Source: Fen731 sp964354265 (lineage in GTDB: Bacteria > Actinomycetota > Humimicrobiia > Humimicrobiales > Humimicrobiaceae). From it: DNA of 25,638 bases. This document shows, one piece after another, positions 8,600-16,475 of the stretch (position 1 is the first letter of the stretch; every line of letters begins with the position of its first letter). Location of the stretch: the NCBI GenBank assembly GCA_964354265.1, contig CAYGYY010000029.1:1-25638 (forward strand), given 5' to 3'. Both the position numbers and the translations under genes were made by a program. Below the pieces are notes generated by a model. It saw only the letters and a program-made list of their open reading frames with translations, had not been told where the DNA came from and searched no databases.

Positions 8600-8971
8600 T
8601 TGAATAAAAAAATTATCATCATTTTTTTATGCCTTACTCTGTTTGTGCTGGCAGGCTGTTCTCCGGGCCTTGAACCTTCTGGAAGCGATGATTATAAAAT
8701 AGGCATAAGAGGCACTATAACTGATATAAATACAGGCAAGGATGGCGCAAATATTCTTGTTGAGGGCAATATCGAGCCGGATACTATACACGATAAAGCT
8801 TCAGTCCATATTGATGTCCAGACGATGATACAGAAGGATGATTTAAGCAGGCTTTTTGAGTACACCGACCTAAAGCTTGGGGATAAAGTGGAGGTAGTTT
8901 TTAGAGGTCCGGTTGCAGAGTCATATCCAGTACAGGGTACGGCTGATATTGTCAGGATAATCACAAAATAG
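8600..8971 (+). CDS. DUF3221-like lipoprotein
   Basis: A 123-aa protein with a short lysine-rich N-terminus, a hydrophobic helix and a lipobox V-L-A-G-C ending at Cys20, so it is probably a lipid-anchored surface protein. The mature part (IRGTITDI, ILVEG, then LGDKVEVVFRGPVAESYPVQGTA) resembles the small beta-barrel DUF3221/YobA group, whose role is unknown. The start is a TTG at 8600, decided by a strong AGGGAGG at 8587-8593 with six bases of spacing; the signal peptide then begins directly. It is convergent with the next gene, with AT-rich hairpins between them. Confidence 0.8.
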   Translation: MNKKIIIIFLCLTLFVLAGCSPGLEPSGSDDYKIGIRGTITDINTGKDGANILVEGNIEPDTIHDKASVHIDVQTMIQKDDLSRLFEYTDLKLGDKVEVVFRGPVAESYPVQGTADIVRIITK

Positions 8972-8974
8972 AAA

Positions 8975-8996
8975 GCATGCAATATTTATTGCATGC
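8975..8996. repeat. Perfect 9-bp hairpin between convergent genes
   Basis: GCATGCAAT (8975-8983) and its exact complement ATTGCATGC (8988-8996) flank a four-base loop just after the lipoprotein stop codon. It could end or stabilise the transcript. There is no immediate T tract, so a classic intrinsic terminator is doubtful. Confidence 0.5.
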
Positions 8997-9012
8997 ACAG
9001 GTATGTTTTGAT

Positions 9013-9037
9013 TAATATTATTTATTGAATAATATTA
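9013..9037. repeat. Perfect 10-bp AT-only inverted repeat
   Basis: TAATATTATT (9013-9022) and AATAATATTA (9028-9037) are exact complements around a five-base spacer, 17 bases after the previous hairpin and downstream of two convergent genes. Pure A/T composition makes chance occurrence easier. A termination aid or protein-binding site is possible. Confidence 0.4.
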
Positions 9038-9104
9038 CTTGATGTTATTAAACTTGTTGTTAATAAATTAAGCGTTATATTGGCAATGCAGGTTTTAATC
9101 CTTG

Positions 9105-9857
9105 CTATTTTAGCCAGTACTGGCTGCCATCGGGCTTCCTGTCAAGAAAGCCGTATTCTATCAGGTAGCGCCTGATGGTCACATAATCATCGCCGGCAGT
9201 CTTTAAAATCCCGTTGACTTCTTTTTCATTGTATACCCTGCTATTTTCAAACCTTGACGCAATATTTCTCAGTACTATAAGTTTATGCTTCTGCTTTTTG
9301 GGGAATTTGGAAAGCTGACTTTCAATCCCGGCAGGAAAATATTTCTTCAGTGCCGAATCCATCTCGTCTGATGTTATGTTGTATCTTTCATCTATCATTT
9401 TTGCAGTTTTATGTATATCCACTATTTCAGGGGCATATTTATCTTTCTGCTTTAGCAGTTCCATAAGGACCAGGAAAAGTTTGGACTGTCTTTCTTTTTC
9501 CTTAAAAGCGAATCTGTGATTGCGTATTGTAGAAGTGCTGCCTATGTCCAGTTCCTTCCTGGTCTCTTCATCGCTTCTGCCTTTGTAAAAAGCGCCCAGG
9601 AGGTTTTTCTGGTGTTCGCTTAGCCCTGTCAATTTTTTATCCATTCCCAGGATATACTCAAAAACTGATCCGTGTGATTTCCCGATATGCAGCGACATAT
9701 ATTTTTCTGCCGTATAAAGCATGCTGTCTACAGGATATATTACCCCCTTGTCTATTTCCTTATTGCATATAAGGCAGATATAATTATCAGCTGTTTTAAT
9801 ATACCCTCTTTTTAATTCATCAATTGTTGCATTCCAGAAAATGTCTTTGCTGTCCAT
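9105..9857 (-). CDS. DUF2087-domain transcriptional regulator with N-terminal zinc-finger-like motif
   Basis: A 250-aa protein with three parts. Residues 26-62 carry C28-x2-C31 and H57-x4-H62, a likely zinc site. Residues about 77-125 (LTGLSEHQKNLLGAFYKG, then STSTIRNHRF) look like a LuxR/sigma-type helix-turn-helix. The C-terminus (KQKHKLIVLRNIASRFE, then YNEKEVNGIL, TIRRYLIEYGFLDR and a final YWLK) matches the DUF2087 domain common in bacterial regulators. It is therefore probably a DNA-binding regulator with an unknown signal. It is convergent with the lipoprotein gene and stands alone. The ATG is preceded on its strand by AAAGGGG about ten bases upstream. Confidence 0.85.
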   Translation of the reverse strand: MDSKDIFWNATIDELKRGYIKTADNYICLICNKEIDKGVIYPVDSMLYTAEKYMSLHIGKSHGSVFEYILGMDKKLTGLSEHQKNLLGAFYKGRSDEETRKELDIGSTSTIRNHRFAFKEKERQSKLFLVLMELLKQKDKYAPEIVDIHKTAKMIDERYNITSDEMDSALKKYFPAGIESQLSKFPKKQKHKLIVLRNIASRFENSRVYNEKEVNGILKTAGDDYVTIRRYLIEYGFLDRKPDGSQYWLK

Positions 9858-10116
9858 GACTTCTTTGCCCCTTTACCCTTTTTATCTTAAAATAATGATT
9901 ATAAAAATAAACATATATTATAATAATCTATAAATATATAGATAAATGAGTAATTGGTTTATAATAAAACATATATTGATTTTTTGCAATAAATTATTTT
10001 GGTTCAATGATCCAGGCTTTCTATCGGAAAATCTCTGGAGCTGTCATCAAAGCAGGTATCAAGTGAGGTATAAAAGTAGTAGAGCCGAAAGTACATATCT
10101 AAATGAGTCATATGCC

Positions 10117-10497
10117 TTATATTTTCTGTAGGTTCTCAAACATCTGCACATCAGCTATTGCTACAAAATATCTCCCGTCCTTAAGGTAGCAGCTAAACAG
10201 CACAGCATCTTCATTTCCTGAAAGGGATAAATAACCTGCTAAAAAACCGTTCAGGCCGGTAACAGCCCCGCCGATTATGCCGCCCTCAAGAGGGGTGAGC
10301 CCTTCAGGGGTATCAGAAAGCTCCCCGGCCAGACTGCCCCTGTCAAGAAGCTCGACTCCTTCGATTTTGCCCTTAAGGCTTTCGCTTTTTAAAATCAGCC
10401 CTTCGACCCATCTTATCTCTATATCCTGCAGCATAAATCCTGAAGGTTCAAGGGTTGCCCCGGCAGGAAAATCCCCATCCAGTATTTGAGGTTGCAT
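10117..10497 (-). CDS. Hypothetical glycine-rich protein
   Basis: A 126-aa protein that I do not recognise. It starts with MQPQILDGDFPAG and has a polar middle. Around residues 72-94 it has a glycine-rich hydrophobic stretch (GGIIGGAVTGLNGFLAGYL) that could be a membrane-inserting or glycine-zipper hairpin. It ends with a beta-like tail (AVLFSCYLKDGRYFVAIADVQMF). There is no signal peptide. GGAG six bases before the ATG supports the start. It is divergent from the polymer-forming protein gene, and the 168-base spacer between them holds a TATAATA sequence on its strand that could be its -10 element. Confidence 0.65.
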   Translation of the reverse strand: MQPQILDGDFPAGATLEPSGFMLQDIEIRWVEGLILKSESLKGKIEGVELLDRGSLAGELSDTPEGLTPLEGGIIGGAVTGLNGFLAGYLSLSGNEDAVLFSCYLKDGRYFVAIADVQMFENLQKI

Positions 10498-10665
10498 TTC
10501 CTACTCCAATCGCTACAGTAAATTAAAGTGATATTCTAATCTTTATTATAGTAGGTCGCGAGTGTTTTTAATATATAAGGGAAAAATTATGAATATTATT
10601 GCAAGATTTGTGGTAATATTAAGTTTTGTAAAAAAATAATCATTATATTATTGAGAGAGGATATT

Positions 10666-11919
10666 ATGAAAAAGTCACTTGTTTTCATTATTATTACTGC
10701 AATTGTATTATTTGCATTTGCAACACCGCTTTTTGCTTTTACTACAAAAAGTGATGAAACAGTAAATATCACAGAAAATATCGAGGACGATGTTTATCTC
10801 ACCGGCAATACTGTGAATGTATCCGGCAATATTAACGGGGACCTGGTGGCTGCAGGCGGACGGCTTAATATTACCGGCGCTGTCAGTGAGGATATAATTG
10901 CTGCCGGGGGAGAGCTTGATTTTAGCGGGGCAGCTATGGATGACATCAGGGCAGCAGGAGGTTCAATACGGATTGACTCCAAAGTTGCAGACGATGCCAT
11001 AATTGCAGGAGGCATGCTTACTGTTGCTTCCAAAGCATTAATCGGCGGTGACCTGGTAATAAACGGCGCGAGGATTTTAATTGGCGGAAATGTTGCAGGC
11101 AAGGTCATTGCTTCAGGCGGTTCCATTGTAATATCCGGCAAGATAGCAAATGGCGTAGATATAGGAAATGTCGAAAGCCTGAAAATAACCAATACGGCTG
11201 AAATTATAGGGGACGTAACATATTCTTCGGCTAAAGAAGCCGATATTGCGCCCGGTGCAAAAATTTCGGGAAATGTAAAATTCAACAAAATCCAGGAACC
11301 TGCAAAAGATGCAAAATTGAAATCTGCGTTGATTCCTGTAGGCATCTCTGGAGGAATGCTCGGAGGAGTTCTTGGAGGAATGCTCGGAGCAGCTTATATT
11401 ATCGGCAACATAGTATCTTTCCTCAGCCTATTTGTGCTGGGTATATTGCTCCTGCTTGGAATACCGTCTATATTTAAAAAGTTCAATGAAAGAATGCGCC
11501 GCTCATTCGGATACTGCACTGCCGGAGGCGCGGTTACTTTATTCGGCATACCTATTGCTGTACTGATACTTTGGATAATCGGTTTTATTCTTCTTTTGAC
11601 ACTTGCAGGCGCTGGTCTTGGCATAATAACATTTGCATCTACAGCAATAATCCTTATTGTTTATGCTATAACTATCTACGCCAGCACGGTATTCCTTTCA
11701 TACCTGTTAGGAACTGTGATTCTTTCTAAGTCCAAGCTTGACCTGGGTAAATATAAGTTCAAAGTCCTTGCATACCTGATAGGGCTTGCAATCATTATGC
11801 TTGCCTATTCTATTCCTGTTGCAGGAAGCCTTATGATGTTTGCGGGCATTATATTTGGACTTGGTGGAATTGCCATGGTTATAAAAGACTGGTTTTTTTC
11901 AATGAAGTTTAAAAAATAG
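10666..11919 (+). CDS. Membrane-anchored polymer-forming (bactofilin-like) protein
   Basis: A 417-aa protein. Residues 1-25 form a signal peptide or anchor. Residues about 30-210 are a repetitive right-handed beta-helix with many V-x-G-N/D, AAGG and ISGK turns (DVYLTGNTVNVSGN, DLVAAGG, DIIAAGG), like the polymer-forming domain of bactofilins. The last about 180 residues hold four or five hydrophobic helices (GGMLGGVLGGMLGAAYIIG, FVLGILLLLG and others). Such proteins probably expose the beta-helix outside and may form scaffolds. The ATG at 10666 follows GAGAGAGG (10653-10660) with five bases of spacing; an upstream TTG at 10651 would lie before that site. The gene ends before a strong hairpin shared with the convergent fasciclin gene. 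Confidence 0.85.
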   Translation: MKKSLVFIIITAIVLFAFATPLFAFTTKSDETVNITENIEDDVYLTGNTVNVSGNINGDLVAAGGRLNITGAVSEDIIAAGGELDFSGAAMDDIRAAGGSIRIDSKVADDAIIAGGMLTVASKALIGGDLVINGARILIGGNVAGKVIASGGSIVISGKIANGVDIGNVESLKITNTAEIIGDVTYSSAKEADIAPGAKISGNVKFNKIQEPAKDAKLKSALIPVGISGGMLGGVLGGMLGAAYIIGNIVSFLSLFVLGILLLLGIPSIFKKFNERMRRSFGYCTAGGAVTLFGIPIAVLILWIIGFILLLTLAGAGLGIITFASTAIILIVYAITIYASTVFLSYLLGTVILSKSKLDLGKYKFKVLAYLIGLAIIMLAYSIPVAGSLMMFAGIIFGLGGIAMVIKDWFFSMKFKK

Positions 11920-11944
11920 GCAGCGTTTTTAATTATCTCATAAA

Positions 11945-11976
11945 AAATAGGACCGGCTTATATGCCGGTCCTATTT
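11945..11976. terminator. Bidirectional intrinsic terminator
   Basis: A perfect 13-bp stem pairs AAATAGGACCGGC (11945-11957) with GCCGGTCCTATTT (11964-11976) around a six-base loop. A-rich sequence lies on the left and T-rich sequence on the right. It sits between the convergent polymer-forming and fasciclin-domain genes and can act for both strands. Confidence 0.88.
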
Positions 11977-12069
11977 ACTTTAACCTTTATATAACCTTTT
12001 AATGTTTTTCAGGTGTTTTTATTTTTTTATCCTGATTCACCTTAACCATATCCGGGTTATAATAGATTT

Positions 12070-13362
12070 TTAAGGAAGCATAACTGTATCTATTACATGG
12101 ATTACTCCATTTGAGCACAATATGTCTGTTACGATTACTGTTGCTCCATCAACAATTACTGCGCCGTCAACTATGCTGATAGGTAGTGTGGTGCCTCCTA
12201 CAGTAGTCGCGCTTGTAAGTTTTACAACATCTGCTGCCATTACACTGCCTGATACAACATGATGCAGCAGAATGCTTGTGAGCTGACCTTTAGGGTCTGA
12301 CAGAAGTGTGTCAATTGTACCTGCCGGCAGTTTTGCAAAGGCTGCGTCAGTTGGAGCAAATACCGTAAAGGGCCCGGGGCCTGACAGTGTTTCAACAAGG
12401 CCTGCAGCTGAAACTGCAGCCACCAGTGTATTGAATGTTCCTGCATTAATAGCCGTAACAGGAATTGTTGCAAGATCAGTTATAAATGGTTTAACCCCAT
12501 ACTTTGAGCTAAGGAGTATAAACTCGCCTGATCTGGTAATTTGCTTTACAACATCCATTCTGGAAGCGCCTGCCGAAAGAGGTGTTTTCCAGGCGGCTAT
12601 TTCATCTTTAGAAGGGGTTCTTCCAAATAAACCCATATAAATGTATTCTATAAACATTTCATCAGAATAACCTGATATCATACCTTGGGCTTCGCTGCTT
12701 GCAAGTATTCCTGATACTGTTGTATCAGCTGCCATTGCTCCACTCTCAAGTCCGCCTACCCATTTATTTAGACCATCAACATCAGGGTTTCTTCCAAGAA
12801 GACCGTTATAAAGATATGTAACAAAACCTGCAGCACCTGTATCACTTACAGAGTATTTTGCGGCAGGGGGAACCATGACTGTATCAATTACATGGATAAC
12901 CCCATTTGAGCATTCGATGTCTGTTACGACAACTTTTGCTCCATCCACCATAACGCCTGCATCAGAAACACTGATGGGAAGTATCCTTCCGCTGACTGTT
13001 GTTGCGTTTTCAAGTTTTACAACATCTGCTGCCATGACTTTACCGGCAACCACATGGTAAAGCAGTATATCTGTCAGCGCACCTTTAGGGTCAGCTAGAA
13101 GTGCATCAATGGTTCCTGCCGGCAGTTTGGCAAATGCCTCATCTGTCGGTGCAAATACTGTAAACGGGCCAGGGCCTGACAGTGTTTCAGCAAGGCCTGC
13201 AGCAGTTACAGCAGCCACCAGGGTGTTGAAGCTTCCTGCCTCAACTGCGGTCTGAACTATAGTTTTGGTGCTTTCTGCATAAAGCATTGACGGAGCAATC
13301 ATCATAGCCAGGAATAATGAAACAGTCAGGACAGCTATAATGACCTTAAATTTTCTTTTCAT
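12070..13362 (-). CDS. Secreted FAS1-DUF4214-FAS1 protein
   Basis: A 430-aa protein with an N-terminal signal peptide (KRKFKVIIAVLTVSLFLAMM, ending near Ala29). Two fasciclin domains (about 31-165 and 296-430) carry the hallmark TVFAPTDEAF, LLYHVV and NGVIHVIDTVM motifs. Between them, residues about 178-290 hold two DUF4214-type units (YLYNGLLGRNPD and YIYMGLFGRTPS). FAS1 domains mediate adhesion, and DUF4214 often accompanies surface or matrix proteins. The two FAS1 copies are gapless over 122 residues with about 24 differences by hand count, so they arose by recent internal duplication. A strong AGAGGAGG precedes the ATG. A 7-bp inverted repeat lies just upstream, and a shared terminator lies at the 3' end. 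Confidence 0.93.
   Translation of the reverse strand: MKRKFKVIIAVLTVSLFLAMMIAPSMLYAESTKTIVQTAVEAGSFNTLVAAVTAAGLAETLSGPGPFTVFAPTDEAFAKLPAGTIDALLADPKGALTDILLYHVVAGKVMAADVVKLENATTVSGRILPISVSDAGVMVDGAKVVVTDIECSNGVIHVIDTVMVPPAAKYSVSDTGAAGFVTYLYNGLLGRNPDVDGLNKWVGGLESGAMAADTTVSGILASSEAQGMISGYSDEMFIEYIYMGLFGRTPSKDEIAAWKTPLSAGASRMDVVKQITRSGEFILLSSKYGVKPFITDLATIPVTAINAGTFNTLVAAVSAAGLVETLSGPGPFTVFAPTDAAFAKLPAGTIDTLLSDPKGQLTSILLHHVVSGSVMAADVVKLTSATTVGGTTLPISIVDGAVIVDGATVIVTDILCSNGVIHVIDTVMLP
12079..12444 (-). repeat. Internal duplication, copy 2 (FAS1 domain)
   Basis: This segment encodes residues 307-428 and aligns without gaps to residues 42-163, encoded at 12874-13239. About 80% of amino acids are identical by manual count. 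It is the second half of a coding duplication within the same gene. Confidence 0.85.
12874..13239 (-). repeat. Internal duplication, copy 1 (FAS1 domain)
   Basis: This segment encodes residues 42-163 of the fasciclin protein. It is the partner of the repeat at 12079-12444, and the two copies have equal length (366 bases). Confidence 0.85.
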
Positions 13363-13378
13363 ATGTACCTCCTCTTAC

Positions 13379-13395
13379 TAGTAGCATTGCTACTA
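13379..13395. promoter_or_regulatory. 7-bp inverted repeat upstream of the fasciclin gene
   Basis: TAGTAGC (13379-13385) and GCTACTA (13389-13395) are exact complements with three bases between. The repeat lies immediately upstream of the AGAGGAGG ribosome site of the fasciclin-domain gene. It could be an operator or a 5'-leader hairpin affecting translation or mRNA stability. Confidence 0.5.
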
Positions 13396-13475
13396 ATTAA
13401 TAATAGTTATTACATAATATTAATATATTATGATATTGTCAAGTGATTTGTAACGAATTTTACAAATATTTAAAA

Positions 13476-13501
13476 ATATAATAATTGTATAATAATTGTA
13501 T
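13476..13501. promoter_or_regulatory. Two tandem PerR-box-like sites
   Basis: An 11-base unit, TATAATAATTG, is directly repeated at 13477-13487 and 13488-13498. Each copy, read with its flanks as a 15-mer, matches the PerR box (TTATAATnATTATAA, from Bacillus) at 11 of 14 defined positions. The sites lie about 115-140 bases upstream of the fasciclin gene and downstream of the PerR-like gene. The whole spacer is very AT-rich, which weakens the match. The rest of the spacer (13396-13654) shows nothing else I can name. Confidence 0.35.
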
Positions 13502-13654
13502 CTGCAGTAGAAGAAAGAAAGTCAGGCATGTATGGTTTAGTGTGTCTTAAAACCCACTCACTGAAAGATGCGTGTGTTGATAAAGATAATTGGAATATAG
13601 CCCGAAATAAAATAAGGCCAAGGCCCAAAAAAAGGAAAAACTAAATTTGCTTTA

Positions 13655-14086
13655 TCAGCACTTTTTACATTTTCCTTCAAAAATGATGCGGGTATTTGAC
13701 GGTGAATATTTTTTTTCGATATCTACAGGTGTATTGAAGTCAAAAGGCACTTCAATTATATCCTGGATATCTCCACATTTAAGGCATATAAAATGATAGT
13801 GTTTGCTGGTATTATAGTCGTATCTTTTAGTATTGCTTAGCCCTTCAACCACCCCGGCAAGCTTCAGCTCATAAAATGTCATCAGAGTCCTGTAAACAGT
13901 GTCAAAAGATATATCGGGGAGTCTTTTTTTGACTCTGTTGTAAAGCAATTCAACATTAGGATGATCATCAGAATCAAGAAGCTCTTCATAAATAATAGTT
14001 CTCTGAGGAGTGACCTTTAGGCCTCTTTCCCTGCTGCTATTCTTAAATGTTGCTATTAAGTTTTCTTTTGTTTTTGTTTCAGCCAA
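13655..14086 (-). CDS. perR: Fur-family metalloregulator, PerR-like
   Basis: A 143-aa winged-helix repressor. Residues about 20-85 form the DNA-binding part (GLKVTPQRTIIYEELL, then ISFDTVYRTL). The regulatory-metal ligands H42, D90, H96, H98 and D109 sit at a constant +5 offset from the PerR ligands H37, D85, H91, H93 and D104. Structural zinc would be held by C101/C104 and C140/C143. An aspartate at position 90 (RYD) favours PerR, a peroxide sensor that loses DNA binding when its iron-bound histidines oxidise, over Fur. The start is TTG at 14086, since no in-frame ATG or GTG lies nearby, and the ribosome site (GAAGAG) is weak. The symbol rests on ligand identity; another Fur subclass remains possible. 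Confidence 0.85.
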   Translation of the reverse strand: MAETKTKENLIATFKNSSRERGLKVTPQRTIIYEELLDSDDHPNVELLYNRVKKRLPDISFDTVYRTLMTFYELKLAGVVEGLSNTKRYDYNTSKHYHFICLKCGDIQDIIEVPFDFNTPVDIEKKYSPSNTRIIFEGKCKKC

Positions 14087-14182
14087 CTTGATCTCTTCTT
14101 TAAATTCCAGTTATTTACATTTTATAGTAGTCCAGAACACCTTTACTTAAAACCTACAAATTCTATTACACATATTAAATAA

Positions 14183-15208
14183 TTACAATGACTTTCCTGT
14201 TTTATCAAATATACAATCAAAATACCTCAGGTTTTCAGCAGTTTCACAGTCAAGTCCCGTTGCATACGAGAAGTTAAATTTTTTAAAAAAATCAAGTTTG
14301 TGGGTCGTGTTTGCTGCATATGATATAAAATCTTCTGCAAGGTTAACAGCTTCATTTTTGGCATCATTATAAATATCGGCAAATGATTTGGTGCAGGACA
14401 GGTTTTTGTCGCAAGGGTGAACCCAATTTTTGTTTTCAAGATTTAAGAAATCTCCATAACTGTCGATATTTCTTGGATATATAAGCGAAAGGATGTCATC
14501 TTCTTTACCATATATTTTCTCAATTGCCCTGAAAACAGCGGACTTTGCCCCATTAGGGTCATGCAATGCATTAAGTATGGAAAAAGTGTCCTGCAGGGCG
14601 ATTTCAACCTGCTTTTCACTTATATCTATTTTGTAGACCCTGTTTACTATATAGAAGTAAAAGCTCTTTAAGGTCTCATTGTACTTCCCGTCTGTATATA
14701 TAAGCTGCACAGTATTGAATTTATAAGCATCAAGACCCTTGATTTTTTTCAGCATGTACACGTCCAGGATAGCCTCATACCTTTTATGGTAATTGTGGTA
14801 TTTGTGGGTCGACCTGTCTTTTTTTGTATCGATGCCGGACTTGTAATGTATAAGCGGATGGGCATTCCTGTCAAGGCTGTAATGGCATATATATCCCAGC
14901 AAATATGCAAGTATCGAATAAAACCTGCTCCCTGCCTTTAAATAAGTCCTGAGATATTCGGCGCTTTCAGAAAAAAAGTCCCCGGTCCTGCTGTCATGCA
15001 TCATCATTGCCAGTTTTTCAATGCCGTCATATTTCTGCCATGGCTTTGCTTTGTAAAAAAAGAATATATCCGGTCCCTGGGCCCCGAGCATGTAAAGAGG
15101 GTTCCGCAACGCCACCTCTTTTTTTATATTAAGTGATTGTATTTTTTCAAAATCAATCGATTCGAGGACTTCCTCGGCAAAGAGGCAATGTGTTATAAAA
15201 GCCGGCAT
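14183..15208 (-). CDS. Zinc-dependent phospholipase C family protein
   Basis: A 341-aa protein. An N-terminal PAFITHCLFAEEVL segment, GAQGPDIFFF with D47, MMMH with H71 and GYICHYSLDRNAHP (H109, D113, H117) form the His/Asp metal-ligand pattern of the PF00882 family. A later HKYHNYHKRYEAILDVYM adds further His and Glu/Asp. The family includes bacterial phospholipase C enzymes, but many members like this one lack a signal peptide and have no tested substrate. It lies 96 bases upstream of the PerR-like gene on the same strand, and the two could be co-transcribed. The ribosome site is poor (AAGGA abuts the ATG). Confidence 0.83.
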   Translation of the reverse strand: MPAFITHCLFAEEVLESIDFEKIQSLNIKKEVALRNPLYMLGAQGPDIFFFYKAKPWQKYDGIEKLAMMMHDSRTGDFFSESAEYLRTYLKAGSRFYSILAYLLGYICHYSLDRNAHPLIHYKSGIDTKKDRSTHKYHNYHKRYEAILDVYMLKKIKGLDAYKFNTVQLIYTDGKYNETLKSFYFYIVNRVYKIDISEKQVEIALQDTFSILNALHDPNGAKSAVFRAIEKIYGKEDDILSLIYPRNIDSYGDFLNLENKNWVHPCDKNLSCTKSFADIYNDAKNEAVNLAEDFISYAANTTHKLDFFKKFNFSYATGLDCETAENLRYFDCIFDKTGKSL

Positions 15209-15479
15209 TCCTTTTTTACTTCCTGTTTTATATTATAAAATCTTATCCCTGGTCCAGATTCTATCTTTTTTAACATTCTAATGGTTTCAGGGCCCCGGTC
15301 CAGTTTGCTGGATTCATTATAATAATATGCAATAAAATTAAATAATTTTAAATACTTTTAACAATATATTTATAAATTATTTTATATATTTGTTTGTTAT
15401 TAATATATTTTTTTAATATTGGGCCCAACAGGCGGGCCTTATATATGCGCAGATGCTTTATATATCACATATATCACTA

Positions 15480-16274
15480 TTAATCAGGTAATCGGTGGAT
15501 TATATTGAATGCGCCTGAATCCGGCTTTTTTGCATTAAGGTATAATTTAAGGAATATATAGGAAGCAATAAATACCAGGCAAACCCCGAATCCCGGGAGT
15601 ACAAGGGCTATGTAGCTTGAGGTGCTTCTAAACAGATACGATATCTCGCTGACTGCCCAGTAATCAGTTGTAAGAAATCCGGTCATATAAAAAACAGTTA
15701 GTGATATTGTCCCCATTGCAGCAATCCCGGCCAGGACCTGCGCAAGCGTATGCCTCCCAAGTTTGATTCGCGACCATCCAACAAGCGGTATAAGCGCCAA
15801 TGTCAGGACCGCCCACTTCCCGAACACTATCAGGTATACAAATGAGAAAAGGGTTATATAACAGGCATGGAAGCTTATTTTCCAGAAGAGTGTTATAAGG
15901 CTGACAAGAGGAAGACCGAGGAGATAAATCGCATAAACGCTTAAAAGAAGTCCTTGAGGCTGCATGTAGATAAGTACAAAAAATCCTATTATTACGCATG
16001 AATTTATGATCAGCAGCGGGAAAAGCCGTTCTCTCCTTCTGGGTATCTGCAAATCGCTTATCCTTTTTGACTTATAGAGGAAAAGGATAAAGGAGTATGG
16101 AATAATGGCGATAAATATTATTGCTGTAAAAAACGAGGGCAATATTTCTGTTATGTTTGACTGGTTATAAAAACTGGCGGCTATAAATATTGGCAATGCC
16201 AGGACTGAACCATCAAATACATAAGATATTATTCTTGCAAACCTGGCGGCTCCTGATTTTTTCTGAGATTCCAT
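15480..16274 (-). CDS. PAP2-like integral membrane protein
   Basis: A 264-aa protein with about seven hydrophobic helices. A basic motif K-R-x5-P-R-R-R-E-R (residues about 69-82) is followed by S-x-H in KISFHA and by SRIKLGRHT. These correspond to the three parts of the phosphatidic-acid-phosphatase (PAP2) active site. It may dephosphorylate lipid phosphates or polyprenyl phosphates at the membrane, though the first motif departs from the usual K-x6-R-P. The upstream ribosome site is weak (AAAGGG nine bases before the ATG). The 271-base spacer to the next minus-strand gene (15209-15479) is extremely AT-rich apart from an imperfect GGCCC/GGGCC inverted repeat near 15420-15438, and I see no gene in it. 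Confidence 0.75.
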   Translation of the reverse strand: MESQKKSGAARFARIISYVFDGSVLALPIFIAASFYNQSNITEILPSFFTAIIFIAIIPYSFILFLYKSKRISDLQIPRRRERLFPLLIINSCVIIGFFVLIYMQPQGLLLSVYAIYLLGLPLVSLITLFWKISFHACYITLFSFVYLIVFGKWAVLTLALIPLVGWSRIKLGRHTLAQVLAGIAAMGTISLTVFYMTGFLTTDYWAVSEISYLFRSTSSYIALVLPGFGVCLVFIASYIFLKLYLNAKKPDSGAFNIIHRLPD

Positions 16275-16299
16275 CCAAATATACCCTTTATATTAATAA

Positions 16300-16326
16300 A
16301 CAGGGGAGAAAAGGTTGTTCCCCTGT
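16300..16326 (-). terminator. Candidate terminator after the isomerase-like gene
   Basis: ACAGGGG (16300-16306) pairs exactly with CCCCTGT (16320-16326). On the minus strand the stem is followed by a T-rich TTTATTAAT. It lies between the isomerase-like gene and the downstream PAP2-like gene, which suggests separate transcripts. The loop is rather long, at 13 bases. Confidence 0.5.
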
Positions 16327-16475
16327 CTATACAAATTATAATGCCTTATTAAACTTTTCTTAATCAGTTTTTAACACATATTTTAATACTATTTAATTTT
16401 AACTCTTAACATAAATAATTGGAAGATGGTTGCATGTACTTTTATACATACAATAACTTTCAATTATTAAGAAGT

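Noticed and set aside
9946..10131. 61-codon plus-strand ORF in the spacer after the DUF2087 gene
   Set aside because: No ribosome site, no recognisable pattern, and overlap with the end of the hypothetical minus-strand gene.
10794..11345. 183-codon minus-strand ORF inside the polymer-forming gene
   Set aside because: Its proline/alanine-rich composition mirrors the glycine-rich repeats on the other strand, and it has no ribosome site.
12308..12640. 110-codon plus-strand ORF opposite the fasciclin gene
   Set aside because: It is antisense to a clear FAS1 domain and its residues reflect the complementary repeats.
15209..15479. GGCCC/GGGCC inverted repeat as a terminator for the PAP2-like gene
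   Set aside because: The short stem is followed by A-rich rather than T-rich sequence on the minus strand, so it was not called.
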